64,000 nt of DNA from Physcomitrium patens. Taxonomy: Eukaryota > Streptophyta > Bryopsida > Funariales > Funariaceae. Within the stretch, counting starts at the first letter, position 1, and each line of letters begins with the position of its first letter. Shown in pieces: positions 24,565 to 37,034 of this stretch. The DNA is taken from assembly GCF_000002425.4 (NCBI RefSeq), contig NC_037259.1:5175481-5239480 (forward strand). Reading direction: 5' to 3'. The notes beneath the pieces were generated by a model that saw only the letters and a program-made list of their open reading frames with translations, had not been told where the DNA came from and made no database searches. A program made the position numbers and the translations under genes.

Positions 24565-25775
24565 CAACAAGGCAAGGCTTGTCACATTTATCATTTTTTG
24601 ATATCACTCTTCTATTATCTTTCTTTGTATATTTTGTATTGTGGTCATGTAGGAAAAGAAAAGACAAAAAAAAAGAAAAAGAAAAAGAAAAAGAAACTAC
24701 ATGAGCAATAATTGTTGGGTTGACATTTTTGATGGATTTAGATTTATTGGAAAAAAGAACTGAGGTCTATTTTTTTTTGTGTTTTTATTGGGAAAGGTGA
24801 TAGCCAGAGTTTCAGAACAGCTAACTAGGTTTTTAATAAATGGAACAAATGGATAGAAAAAAAACTAAGTTCATGTGGTACAATGTGATGATTCAAATAT
24901 TGAATGAGTAAATTGTTCTGAAAATTTTCAGAAGAAGCTGCTTTTTATTTTTATTTTAGGGTCCAAAATGATGGACTCAACAAAATATGATTTTTTTATT
25001 TTTCTGAAAACCTCAAAATGTTGATCTTTTCATATAACTCAAATTTTTCTGTTTGAATGTGTATATATATATATTTGTTACATAGATAGTAATAAAAACC
25101 TGAGATGAAAGAGAAAAAGAGCAAGTGTTGTGTACACATGATGAAATAGTCTCCTACAATTTAATACTTTATTTAATTTTTGAAAATGATAAACATATTG
25201 AAACACTTTTGTCATTAAATTTAATATGATGTACCTTACAATAACTGTGATTTAACTATGTTATTTAACTATGGTATTCAAAAGTCATTAGATTCTATAT
25301 TTATGATTTTCAATGTATAGTAATAATAATAATAATAATAATGGTTGTGTATATTTTTATGTACATATGTACATATTTACGTCACAAAATTTCCAATTCT
25401 TGAATGAAATAGTATAGAAATTGTACAAAGAATGTGAAATAGTAGAACAAGCATAATTTGATTGATAATCAAGATAAAACTTGAAGATTTTCATGGTGTC
25501 ACCAAATTTCTCAAAATAGCTTCAAGTAAAACAAACAAATAAATTAAAAGAACAAAAAATCAAAAATTGTACAGTTCTGTGATATTTAAGTCGATGTTGT
25601 CCACTTGATAGTATTTCGTGGTTGTGTCTATGATTAGTGTTTTAGTTTCTTAATTTTTTAGTCTACAAATAGTGTATATAACACAAATATATATATATAT
25701 ATATATATAAACAGTAAGTCATGATACACTGTGATTGAAGTATTTACTTGAATAACTTTGTGATACAAATTTAGC

Positions 25776-25808
<33 letters not shown>

Positions 25809-25974
25809 ATTTTTATATGTTACAAAATTTATTCTGAAATATGAAACTTATAATATTAGATATTAAAAAAATATTCATGCAAATTATCTTTGTACAATAA
25901 ATCTTAGTGTAAATAATTAATCCATCATAAATTAAAAAATGACATTAAAAAAAAAAAAAAAACCAAGTCCTAAT
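24565..25974. other. 3' flank of the dynein gene, no gene seen
   Basis: Probable 3' UTR followed by AT-rich spacer with an (AAT)n run near 25320-25342 and (TA)n arrays at 25687-25709 and 25786-25810. No ORF or transposon protein similarity recognised. Confidence 0.7.
24835..24840 (+). promoter_or_regulatory. Possible poly(A) signal of the dynein gene
   Basis: AATAAA lies about 270 nt after the stop codon, following a purine-rich stretch of GAAAAA units (about 24668-24698). Position is plausible for a 3' UTR, but the surroundings are so AT-rich that chance occurrence is possible. Confidence 0.4.
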
Positions 25975-26420
25975 ATAATTGATAGAAGATACCTAGTCTT
26001 GATGATAATTTTATTAATTCTATAATAATCCACATATATCTACAATGATTTATTTTTTTCTTCATAAATAAGATAGGTATTCTTGTTAAAAATTTTGAAT
26101 GGCTTATGAAGTTTTTAGCCAAATTTTCCGGAATATGTTTCTTTAGTATAGCTAATTCATTTTATAATAAATTGTGAATTGGAAGTTGAGCTCCTTTTTG
26201 AAGATCATAACAACATAAAATTTAGCTAATATGTCAAGAATTTTTAATTTTTTTTCCTTTGTATTCTCAATTTGAATAAATAGCTCTTATAAATATTACT
26301 AGTAGATTGTTAAACTATCATAGAATACCAAATAGATTGATAAGGTTAAGTTAATAATTATAATCAAACATCATATAATGATAGGAAGAATCTAATATGA
26401 CACTCATTGCACTTTGAAAG
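25975..26420 (-). pseudogene. Very old gypsy pol remnant
   Basis: Nucleotide pattern on the - strand matches the start of reverse transcriptase and the region before it in the gypsy copies at 45.9-46.3 kb and 41.4-41.8 kb (for example, the shared string TTCTTCATAAATAAGATAGG). Reading frames are destroyed. It is the leftmost recognisable trace of the chromovirus family and marks the start of the transposon-filled part of the window. Confidence 0.65.
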
Positions 26421-27518
26421 ATGTTATTAATCAAGAAAAGTTAGATATTTATTTTAATTATTATTTATTATTTTTTCCTATGATTCTATGACCTCACGTG
26501 TTTGTTGTAGCCTACATGGTTATACAAAAAAAAAAAAAAATAACTATGCCATATCTAAGATGGATAATGGTTGGAATATAGGATCATTAAGAGTAAACTA
26601 AGTGATTATCTAATCAACATTGCATTGCTATTAAATTATCAAATTTATATTTCTAAGTATTGGTAGTACCACTTAGAAGTTAAGTCAAATATTGATTGTT
26701 ATTACATTATATTCAATTAGCATATTGTAGTGATTTTAGATTTATGCATATTAAAAATGTTATTTTTTTTATTAAGCTTAATAATCCACTTGATGTTTGA
26801 CACTCCTATAAATTTTAATAAAGAAAATTGATATTAAAAATAAAAAATCAACAAAAATTAATTGGTATTTGAATTTAATATTAATACTATCTTATTTTGA
26901 TTTATTTTTAGTTTAAAAAATTATATCAAGATGAAAAAAATAATAGAATTTAATCACATTATCTATTTTGATTGTTGATTATATAAATTGATTTAAACTC
27001 TAATATAGATTAATAACTTATAAAAGTCTTAGTGATATATAGCAAAGAATAAATAAATTATAAGTAGTATTAATTAGTATTAGTAATTATTTTTAAATTA
27101 ACAAATTAACTTAACAAACTAAATTAATGAGTAAATTCTCTTATTGGATGAACTTTCTTATTTGGTGATTTGTCTCTTTATATTTAAATTTATAACAATA
27201 TTAGCTAAAACGACTTTAAAAAAATTGATACAAAAAATATAAATGGAGCAATCATAAGGAAAATCTTTGATAGAATGGTTTCTTTATAATCTTAACTTTT
27301 TCCTTCAAATAATTAAGTTTTTTTGCTAATATAATGAAAAATCATAAGTCTAGTACAACTTAATTTTATTTATAGATTCAAGAGCTTTTATGCATTCTGA
27401 AAAATTTAATCTATTTTATTTATTTATGCCATATCTATTTTAAATAATAAAAATAATTTAAATAATATTCTAAATTAATATAGAGACTTTGAAAATAAAA
27501 AATAATTAGATTAGAAGA
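26421..27518. other. AT-rich decayed spacer
   Basis: By position between a - strand pol remnant and an LTR, this could be the decayed gag of the same old element, but I cannot see any convincing gag reading. No other feature recognised. Confidence 0.4.
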
Positions 27519-28059
27519 TATTAAAGATAAGAATTCAACAAAAATATATGAACAAGTAAAAAATGAATAAAAAAAATTACATATTAAAAATAAGAAATTA
27601 AATTTATTTAATAAAAAAATAGAATAGCTATTGCTAAATTTTAGAAAACTAGAGACTCTTGAAATTAGACTAAAAACAAGAAAAGGAATTGATGAGAATA
27701 AAAAAAAACTTTATTCTTGCCTCTATCTATACTATTTACCTAAGAGCTATATTGCAATATTCTATAGGACCTCCAAAATGTGTCCAATTCGTGAGTTATA
27801 TGACTTAACTTGTAAGACAAGTTTTTTATATAAACACCACATTGTTAGCTTGTACTATAAGCTATCAATACATGTCATCCATGGCTAATTTGTTAGTAAA
27901 GTTTTTAACCTATTAATTTTTTTATAAATATGTATAAAGGTGAAATTGCATCCATGAAGCTTCTAGGAAGCTTTTCTATATAATATTAACAAATTAACCT
28001 ACTTTTACCTACTTTTATATATTCATATTATCTAACTAAATATATGTATGTCCATGACA
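27519..28059 (-). repeat. Decayed chromovirus LTR
   Basis: Aligns by eye over its length with the LTRs at 37734-38285 and 31534-32081 (shared blocks such as GGCTATTGC.., TATATACTAT.., AGTTAGCTTG). It ends TGACA like the others. Because pol traces lie left of it and 3'-internal sequence lies right of it, it may be a junction LTR shared by two tandem copies. Confidence 0.75.
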
Positions 28060-28320
28060 ATACACTCGTTTTAAGAAATAAGTTCCACAAGGAGCAGTGA
28101 TCATATGTTGAGAAAGTCCAAGATACAACAAACTGTATTTGCCACATACTTTGATTGTTATTTTTTCTAAAGGTAGTTAATAAGTCCTTTCAACCATTGT
28201 TAATGTCCAATTCTAGGATAAAAAGACCATCTTACTATTTAAGCATTATTGAAGTTTTTATAAATTTTTTCAAACAAAAGAGCATAAATGCCTCAAATTA
28301 AAATAAATTATGTAAGTAAA
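28060..28320 (-). mobile_element. 3' internal end of an old - strand chromovirus
   Basis: Matches the segment just inside the 3' LTR of element 2 (38286-38540): the GAC(A/G)AGTTCCAC(A/G)AGGAG block, then a CATATGTTGAG block. Non-coding and decayed; broken on the right by the TTAGGATTT-rich element. Confidence 0.7.
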
Positions 28321-29540
28321 TAATACATGCATCTTTAAATAAATTTAAGTATAAGTTTAAGGAAAAATTACATCAAATTATTTAAATTTAATGTCCAAAG
28401 AGGATTGGTTGTGAATCTAGATCAAAAGTAGACCTCAAGGAATAAAATCACATACCTATGGTAACTTTGGAATTCTTTTATAAATTAAAGAATATATTTT
28501 AAAAATTAGACTTAAAAAGAGATTTTTAAGAGTTAATTTTATATCATTTGGATCAGTATTGAGGTTTTGAAGAATTTTTAAAGTTAAATGATGTACTTGA
28601 TAAATTTAGATTTAAAAAAATAAATTAGGTTTATAAGTTTGAGATTTTTTTGAGTTTTTTTGTATATTTATAAATAAAAATTTGGTAGTTTTTTGATATG
28701 CTTATTGTAAATATATGTGAAAAAATTTAGAATTAATTGAGTAATTAGATTGAAGGATGTGAGAGTTTTTATGGATTGTGGTCTCAAAAATTGGAATTTT
28801 AAAAACCAATGAGTATTTCTATGATGTTTATCAATTTTTCAATTGGATTAATATAAAATTTTGCTCATTAATAGCTAGCTTGACTTTCAAAAATTATTCA
28901 AAGATTAGAATCAATTGAATGATGAAATTAAGAAATGATAACTCTAGAATATCAATATCAAGGTTGGAAAAAGAAGCAAGCTAATACTTAAGTGGGATTA
29001 AGGAACTATTGTCTATTTGAAATGTGTAATCTTCTTCAAATTTTTTATGCTTTTTGCTAACTTAGATTTTGTAAAATTTATAGATTTTAAATCAAAATCA
29101 ATAGTTTAATTTTTAGTTATTAAAATTTTAATATATTATAGGCTTATTAAGGTTTTATTTAAGATTTAATATTTGATTAGGTTTGTTTTAGGATTTATTT
29201 AGGATTTGGATGATATTTAGGATATTTCTAAGGTTTCATTAGGATTGATTTAGGGTTAAGGATTTTATCAGAATTTGGTTAGGATTTAGGATCTCATTAA
29301 GGTTTTATTAAGGTTTGATTCATAATTTGATTAAGCTTCATTAAGATTTTAATTAAAGTTTTTATTAGGTTTTAATTAGAATTTGTTTTAAGATTTGATT
29401 AAGCTTTATTAGGATTTTAATTAGGATTAAATTAAGATTAAATTAAGATTTATTTATAATTTATTTAAAATTTATATTTTAAATATTTTTTTAGCTTTAA
29501 TATTATTTCTTTAATATTTATTTTTATATTTATTTAAGAT
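28285..29540 (+). repeat. TTAGGATTTGA-unit element, copy 1
   Basis: Non-coding, about 1.25 kb. Its right half (about 29095-29500) is made of degenerate 10-12-nt units of the type GATTAGGATTT. The left part aligns with 47.5-48.1 kb (for example, GATCAAAA..ATACCT..AGG). It ends just where readable gypsy RT sequence begins. Left edge approximate. It may be a solo LTR or a non-autonomous element; no terminal repeats are clear in this copy. Confidence 0.6.
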
Positions 29541-31533
29541 TTCTAAAATAGATCCTAAAAAGATTCAAACTATTGTAAATCAAAAGTTCTCAAAAATAAT
29601 TAGAGATGTATAATTTTTTTTAGGCTTTACTAACTATTATCAAATCACCATTAAGATTTTTTTTTAAATTGTAGCTCCTCTTACATGATAGGCATTTAAA
29701 GACAAACTTAAGGAGAACAAAGAAGTTAAAGCATTTTTTGGAGCTTTCAAGACAACATTTATTTCTACACCAATCTTGATTGCGTCGACTTTTTTGAGGT
29801 ATTCTTTATAGAAATAGATGCATTAAACTTTGCTTTAGATTTTGTTTTTGTCACAAATGGCAAAAAATGACAAGCTCCATCTTATAGCTTTTTATCCTAA
29901 GAAATTTTCAGCAGCCCATAATAACTATGAGATTTGCATCAATAAGCTTCTTATAATTGTGGATTCATTTCAAAAATAATATTATTATCTAGAAGGCCTT
30001 TTTAGTCTAGTCACCATGTATATGGATTACAAAAACCTCAAGTATTTTGTGTCAAATGAGATTTGAATTATTGCCAAGCCCATTGGAGTATGTTTTTATT
30101 AAGATTTGATTTCAAGATCACTTATTGACTCAAAAATTAATAAGGTTTGTTAAATACCCCTTCTAGACATTCTTATCTTGTACCAAAAGAAAGAGATTCA
30201 GATTTTAATTAATAAAAAGTGATTCTCTCAAAGTCAAAGCATTTTCATTGTTTAATAATAAAATCAATATTGATTCTTGACTCAATTTTTTTCAAACAAA
30301 TTTAATTAATTATGTCTTTTGATTCTCTTATTCATGATATTAAAAATAATAATTCTAAGTCTTATGATACTTCTAAGTTTGAGTTCAAAAATAATCTATA
30401 TTATTTCAAGAAATAATTATATATTCTAAATAATGAAGCATAATTATGTATTTTCGAGGCTTATCATAACTTTTGAGCAATCTGATATTTTAAATAAAAC
30501 AAGACATTAGAGCTAATATTAAGATATTTTTCATAGCTTCAAATATAAAAGACAATTAAAGACTGTGCAATCATGTAATATTTGTTTAAGATCAAAAATT
30601 CCTTGTTATTATCTTTATAGACTTCTTTAACCTTAACCTAATTTAAAAAAATTATGATCTTTTGTTTCTATGGATTTTATTATGCATCTTTGAGTCTCAG
30701 ATTTGTATGATTCTATATTCATGACAGTAGATCTATTTATCAAAATGGTATATTTTATACTATATAAAAAATCTATCATATGTAAATAAATAAATAATTT
30801 TTTTTTTAACAACTTCTATAGCTATTATAGATTATTTAAAAATATTATATTAGATAAGAAGACTCAATTTCTATTAAGATTTAAAAAAATATTTTTTAAG
30901 ATTCTAAAGATGGATATAAAGCTATCTTTGATTTTTTGTCTTCAAATCAATGGACAAACAAAGTACATAAACTAAGTTTTGAAGTAATATTTAAGATGCA
31001 CTATGAAGTACTAATAAGAAAATTGATAATTTTTTTTTGTCATTAACAGAGTTTTTTTACAATAATACAATATATTCTTCTATACAACAAACATCTTTTT
31101 TTACTTATTATAATTATAATCAATAATTTGATGCCTTTGATTTTAAAAAATTAATAATCTTATGGAAAAAATTTGACAAATCACATATCTGAGTTACATA
31201 TAACAATAAAGGTACAATTAAAAGAAGCTCAAGAAGGAAAAAAAAATCAATATAGATGCTTATGGCAAAGAGCAACTTCAATTCTTTATTAGCAATAAGA
31301 TATGGTTATTTTGTCATAATATCAAGACTACCTCTTCCCTCCACTCTTTATAACAAAATAAATTATTGTAAGCTTAAATCATTTCTTATTTATAAATAAT
31401 TCAATCTAATTGCTTATTGATTGCATCTATTAGAATCTATAAAGATCTATTTTATATTTTATAGGTCTTTTTTTAAGCCATATAAGAGATGAATATCTCA
31501 AGAAAAAGAAAAATTTCACCTCTTCTTATAGAG
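29541..31533 (+). pseudogene. Element 0: old gypsy pol, RT end to integrase
   Basis: Decayed + strand gypsy polyprotein. Readable pieces: FTNYYQI (end of RT), LHLIAFYPKKFSAAHNNYEI and MYMDYKNLKYFVS (RNase H), VSMDFIM and FMTVDLFIKMVYF (integrase core), FKPYKR (just before the chromodomain). Many stops and frameshifts. The reading breaks at 31,533 where the LTR of element 1 begins and resumes with the chromodomain at 50,085. Confidence 0.85.
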
Positions 31534-32081
31534 TGGTCAAGGACATGAATTTCAAAGAAAAAAATCTTCAATACACTCTTGTGTCATTGAAGAAAATTAA
31601 AAATCATTCAAAGATGATTTAATATCAAACTAGAATAGCTATAGTGAAAAACAAGAAGATTAGAAAGTCTTAAAATTAGAATAAGGACTACAAAAGCATT
31701 GATAAGAGTAAAGAATGCTTCACTTTTGCCTCTATATATATTCTCAACTAAGAACTATGTGGCAATGTTCTATAAGACCTTCGAAACATGTTGACTTTGC
31801 AAGATACATATCTTAACTTACAAGGCAAGTTTTCTATATGTGTGCCACATAATTAGCTTTTTCTACAAGCTATTAATACATGGTTAACTTATTGTCCAAG
31901 TTTCTAACCTATCAATCAACTACAAACACATGTAAAGTCAAAATAACATCTATAAAACTTCTAGGAAGTTTTTTTAGAAGGTGTTATGAAATTAATCTAC
32001 TTTTATCTATTTTTATCTACTTCTATCTAATCATATAGATATTTATTATATATATATATATATATATATATTTCTATGATA
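31534..32081 (-). repeat. Element 1, 3' LTR
   Basis: Pairs with 49546-50084. Starts TGGTCAAGG (family TGTCAAGG with an inserted G) and ends near TGATA. It includes a (TA)n expansion at 32047-32071. The segment corresponding to the mRNA start reads TTGATAAGAGT on the + strand, one base from the family form. Confidence 0.85.
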
Positions 32082-32648
32082 TCATCTTACCTTCTAAAGA
32101 CAAGTTTCACAAAGAGTGGTCATCATATGTTGATAAAAATCCAAGATGCAAAAAATTGTATTTACCACATACTTTGATCTTTCTTCTCTTTGAAGATGGT
32201 TGATAGGTCATCTTAGCCATCGTTAGTGTCCCATATTAGGACAAAAAGACCACTTTATTATATGATCATTATTGAGGCCTTTGTAACTTCTTTCAAATAA
32301 AACATTTGGCACATCATCACTACTTATTTCTATCTCTAATAAAATCATCAAACATTGGAAGTTTCTTTCAAGGTCATAATATCAAATATATTGTATCTTT
32401 CCATTTATTTGAAGAAAGACATATTATTCTTGAAGATCTTCATTTCAATTATGTTGTCTTGAAGGTTGTGACAATTGTAATGTCTTATTCAATAAGCCAG
32501 AAAGTGAAAGCTTTTGAAATGAATCTATTAGTTGTTAGTTTTCTATCTTTTTAGCATTATAAATAGACAACAATTACAAAAAAAAATAGAAGGTAGAATG
32601 TTATTTTCTTTAGATCTTGTTTCTTTTATAGCAATGATTTATTATTCT
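32082..32648 (-). other. Element 1 3' non-coding region
   Basis: Corresponds to 38286-38843 of element 2. A + strand open frame (32306-32554) here is antisense to non-coding transposon sequence and is not a gene. Confidence 0.7.
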
Positions 32649-32885
32649 TCATCTTGATTTTGATGGATGTTGTAGATGAAAAGCCTCAACTCTCTTTATT
32701 ATATTTACAAGATTCATTGCTAGCTTCCATGTGCATTCACTAATATCATATCCATACCACTGAATAAGATATTTCAACTTATTTTGGTGCCACCTTAAAT
32801 CTAAGACTTCTTCTACCTTGAACTCTTGATTAATATCTATTTTTATAGGAGGAGGTGGCATTTTTCTTCTTCCTAAGTTATTCAT
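32649..32885 (-). pseudogene. Element 1 chromodomain
   Basis: Chromodomain at the C-terminus of integrase: EFKVEEVLDLRWHQNKLKYL, then the aromatic/acidic pattern WYGYDISECTW. In chromoviruses this domain directs insertion to chromatin with particular histone marks. The upstream linker PPPPIKIDI matches element 2. Confidence 0.88.
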
Positions 32886-33852
32886 TCTCTTATATGGTTC
32901 AAGAAGAGATACATGAAATATTAGGTGGATCTATACAAACTCTAGTAGATATAATCAATAAGCAATAGTATGAACTTATTCACTATTAAAAAAATGTGTA
33001 AGCGTATAATAGTCTAATTTGTCATAAGGATAAGTAGTCTTGATATTACAACAAAATAAACATATATTATCACCTACATTGAATTGTGGTTATTCCTTGC
33101 AATAAGCATTTGCATTAATTATTTGACTTTCTTTAGCTTCATTCAACTATGCCTTCATTGTTACATATAACTTTGACAAATAATTTGCTTAATCTTCTGT
33201 TGCAAGGTTATCAATTTTTAAAAAGTCAAAAATATCAAGTCATAGATGATAACCATAATTAACAAAAAAATATGTTTATTGAGTAGAAGAATGTATCAAA
33301 TTATTGTACACAAATTCTACCAATGGTAAAAGAATTGTTCAATTATCTTGATAATTGTTGATAGTATATTTCAAGTATTAATCAAAAATTTGATTCATTT
33401 ATTCTATTTGTCTATTAATTTCATGATGAAAAGTAGAAGAGAGCTTTATATCTGTTTTTCATATCTTGAAAAGGTTTCTCCAAAATCTTGATATAAATTG
33501 AGTCCCTTTATCCAATATAATATCGTAAGGTAATTTGTGATAGTAATAGATGTTGTTAAAAAAAAACTTAGCCGTTTCTTTACTTATGATAGATTTTATA
33601 CATGATACAAAATAAGCCATCTTAGTAAAATAATCTGCTACCATGAATATATAATCATATAAATTTGAGACTAGAAGATCCATCATAAAATCCATAGAAA
33701 AAAAAGACCATGATAGTTTTAGAATAGGTAATAGCTAAAAAAAATCCATAAATTCAATGGTGAGGAGTTTTGGATCTTGAACAAATATTGCATGATTGTA
33801 TAAAGTCTTTAATTACTTTTTACATTTGAAGCCATTAAAAATCTCTTGATAT
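32886..33852 (-). pseudogene. Element 1 integrase (C-terminal part)
   Basis: Decayed integrase. The best piece (33459-33695) reads MDFMMDL..YDYIFMVADYFTKMAYF and DIILDKGTQFISRFWR, covering the first two catalytic Asp positions. Interrupted at 33,852 by the copia insertion; the N-terminal part continues at 44,488. Confidence 0.85.
33848..33852. repeat. Target-site duplication (left) of the copia element
   Basis: GATAT here and AATAT at 44488-44492 flank the copia LTRs. The uninterrupted sequence in element 2 (ATCTCTTGATATGAGTTCC near 40030-40050) shows that only one copy of this 5-bp site existed before insertion. Confidence 0.8.
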
Positions 33853-34144
33853 TATTAAATTAAGTAAGTATTACCTTAAATAAGTTGTTAATAGTCAAAG
33901 AATAGTAAAAATGTGAAAGAAAGTAACTAATAAGATAGCTAGATTAAGAAAGAACCTAAGATTTAGTTAGATGAAGTAAAAATAGATGTAATATCAAGAG
34001 GATGGAAGTTGTCTTGTTGGTTAGCAACCACTACTTATAAGTAAAGAGTGTTGGAAGTGAGAGGTATCTCATTCTACACTTTTCTTGTATCTAACCTTGC
34101 TGATTTCTACTTACATGTATCTTGCTTATTGTGTTTATTTAATA
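33853..34144 (+). repeat. Copia 5' LTR
   Basis: Repeats at 44178-44487 with a few small indels. Termini TATTAAA...TTTAATA form a perfect 7-bp inverted repeat rather than the usual TG...CA. Confidence 0.85.
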
Positions 34145-34157
34145 GGTTATAGACCCA
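34144..34157 (+). promoter_or_regulatory. Possible copia primer-binding site
   Basis: AGGTTATAGACCCA directly follows the LTR and loosely resembles the initiator-Met tRNA site TGGTATCAGAGCC. The match is weak and may be decayed. Confidence 0.35.
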
Positions 34158-34634
34158 CACATACTTGATTGTACTTATTAAGTAAGTTGAAGTTATTTGC
34201 TGATTGTTACTTTTATGTAGAATAGATCTTATGGTATTTACTGATGTTAGGATTTGTATGATCTAATCTTATGTTTTGGCTTGCAGAGGTTCTGATTTGG
34301 GCCTTATAGATTCTTAACATCTGTTTGAAGGCTTTTAATTCCTAAGATTGAGTGATTAAGACCTTATACAAAGACCTTCATAGTGTCTTTGGTATTGTAA
34401 AAGTTTTAGTGAAAAAGTAAGTTTTATGAGTTAAAAAACTTAATAGTAAGGCTGATTAGAGTCCACATACTTAATAGAAGCTTTAGAGCTTGAGTTGAGA
34501 GTATTTGGAATAAAAAAACATTTTTTTGTTCACAAGAAGGTATTATGAGATTTGGCTAGTGGAAAATTGTTTTGGTGATTTTAAGCACATAGAGACTCCT
34601 TTTCTTGATATTTTTTATAGACTTATTCTTAGAT

Positions 34635-36017
34635 ATGGCTTCTAGTGTGGGTAAAGGTTTGAAAGTCATTGAAAAGTTTAAAGATGATAATTTTTATCAT
34701 TGGAAGATAAAAATGGAACTTTTGTTGACATCTTTGTATGTTTGGGACATTGTAGATGAAAGTGAAGAGCCTCTAAGCATGTATGCTGATGCTGAGGAGA
34801 AGAAGGACTTTAGAAGACGTGAAAAGAAGGCTTTTGGCATGATTTCTACCATTTTGGATGAAGCCAACTTTTCTCTTATCATCTCTTGTAAAGGACCAAT
34901 AGAAGCATGGAAGATCCTTTGCAATATATATGAGAGCAAGAACTTGTTCAATATCATCTTCACAAAGAAAATATTCTTCACTTGTAATATGGAAGAAGGT
35001 GATGACATCATGGCTCATATCAATATGGTAAAGGCCCTTGCTAATCAACTTGCATTTATTGATAAGCCTTTAGATGATAGTAATATTGTCATGATCTTCT
35101 TTATGATCCTTCTTGAGTCCTACAACTACTTCATTGTGGCACTTGAATCCATCAAACTAAAAGAACTCACAATGGATTATGTAACGGTAAGATTTACTCA
35201 TGAAGTGACGAAGAGGAAAGAAAAAGAGCCTCAAAGTGAAGATTCGGCTCTCTTTTCAAGACAAAGTAAGGAGAATTATTCTAACCAATGTGGCAATACA
35301 AGAACTTGCTTTATTTGTGGAAAATCAGATCATTTTGCTAAAAATTACTACAAGGCTAAGAAAGGAGATGAAGAAAGTACAAACAATGCTCATAATGAAT
35401 GTAGAAGTGATGATTATGCATTCATGGCAAGTGAAGATACTTCCATGGTTGCCATGTCCAAGTGGATTGTTGATTCAAGTGCCACCAAGTATATGATTTC
35501 ATACAAGTATTCATTTGATACTTATGAAAAAATTTCTACAACAAATATATTCATAGGAGATAATGGCAAAGTAGAAGCTATTGGAATAGGCTCTATTATA
35601 AAAGAGATTGTTGTGAAAGGCCAAACTAAGAAGATCAGATTGAAAGACATCTTATATATGCCAAAAATGAAGAAAAATCTCCTCTCGATGAGTAAACTTG
35701 TTTTATATAGTTGTAAAGTACAATTTGATAAGAATAGGTGTTTTGTGAAGATATTAGAAGGAGATGATGTTGCAAAGGGCTTTAGAGATGGCAACCTCTA
35801 CTTCATCAAGTGTAAGAAGGTGAATGAAATTAAAGTGGCGGTATTTGCTGAATTTCTTCAAGATCAAGACAAGTTTGGTATTTGGCATCAATGCTTTAGT
35901 CATTTGAATGCCAAGAGTATGAAGGAGCTCCAATCTCTAGTAAGTGGCTTAGATCTTGGTCATATAAGCCACAATGCTATGACACTTACTTGTGAAGATT
36001 GTATTCAAGGCAAATAA
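34635..36017 (+). pseudogene. Copia gag-protease-preintegrase ORF
   Basis: Continuous 460-codon frame starting MASSVGKGLKVIEKF. An N-terminal gag helical domain is followed by a zinc knuckle CFICGKSDHFAKNYY in which the last Cys is Tyr. Then comes a protease motif WIVDSSATKYM, where the usual DSGA is DSSA, and a GAG-preintegrase segment (GIWHQCFSHLNAKSM). It ends at TAA where integrase should continue. The two changed active residues suggest it is dead although the frame is open. Confidence 0.88.
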
Positions 36018-37034
36018 TAAAGGGCTACATTTCGAAGTGGAGTTGCAATATGTGTAACTAAATTATTGGAGATAGTCCATTTTGATATTTCTAGACCTAT
36101 GAAGATGCCATCAATAGGAGGTGTAAGATACTTTGTCATATTTATTGATGATTTTTGAAGAAAGATGTGGATTTTCATCTTCAAAGCAAAGAATGAGTAT
36201 TTTATAAGGTTTAAAGAGTTTAATGCACTTGTAGAGAAACAATGTGACTACAAAATTAAGATACTATGTTTGGATAATAGAGGTGAGTATATGTCAAAGC
36301 AATTCAATGATTTCTTGAAGATGTATAATATTGCAAGTCAAACCTCTACTCTTTACATTCCACAACAAAATGGAATTGTTAAAAGAAAAAATTACACTAT
36401 TGTGGAGATGGCAAGGAATATGCTATATGCACAAAATCTTGGATTTGAATATTGGATGGAAGCCATAGTAATAGTAGTGTATACAAGGAATAGGTGCTCT
36501 ACAAGTGCATTTACATAAAAAATTCTTGAAAAAGCTTGGAGTGGGAAGAAACCTTGTGTTTCACACATGAGGACTTTTGGATGCATAACATATGCAAAGA
36601 CACCAGATTGTATGAGATCAAAATTTGATGCGAAAGGTACAAAATGTGTATTTGTTGGATGTTGTGAAGGTACAAAGGCTTATAGGCTCATGTATTTGGA
36701 AACCAAAAAGATTATTAAAAGTTGTGATGAGTTTTTGGAGCACAAGAATGCTTGTGAGTACTTGGAGATGTGTCCAAGTCGGAATAACAGTGTATTTGTG
36801 GACACATCTTCAAATTCAGCAAAGAAAAAAGAAGATGAAGACAATGATGGTTGTAATGGCGGAAATGAAGATGAAGAGGCAAAGAAGGTTGTAAACAAGG
36901 CCTTTAAAAATGCTAAGATCAGTAATGAAGAACATGAAGATATTGATGATGATGGTGATGAGGATTATCAACCTTTGAGTGAAAAAAGACCATCTACAAA
37001 AGAAAAGAAGGTTGGAGGAGATCATAGAATATAA
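36018..37034 (+). pseudogene. Copia integrase (broken)
   Basis: Integrase in pieces: YFVIFIDDF, then a stop, LCLDNRGEYMSKQFNDFL (second Asp), YIPQQNGIVKRKNYTIVEMAR (catalytic Glu region altered), MRTFGCITYAKTP, followed by an acidic linker to 37034. At least three in-frame stops. Confidence 0.85.

Noticed and set aside
24522-24704. 60-codon + strand frame over the end of the dynein gene
   Set aside because: Out of frame with exon 35; its end is the GAAAAA-rich 3' UTR.
28900-29480. Telomere-like repeat
   Set aside because: Units resemble TTAGGATTT(G)A, not the plant telomere TTTAGGG, vary in length and occur in a mobile unit.
32306-32554. 82-codon + strand frame
   Set aside because: Antisense to the 3' non-coding region of element 1; the same region in element 2 (38509-38703) gives a similar spurious frame.
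36625-36894. Alternative + frame in the copia integrase-RT linker
   Set aside because: A shadow of the acidic linker in the true copia frame.
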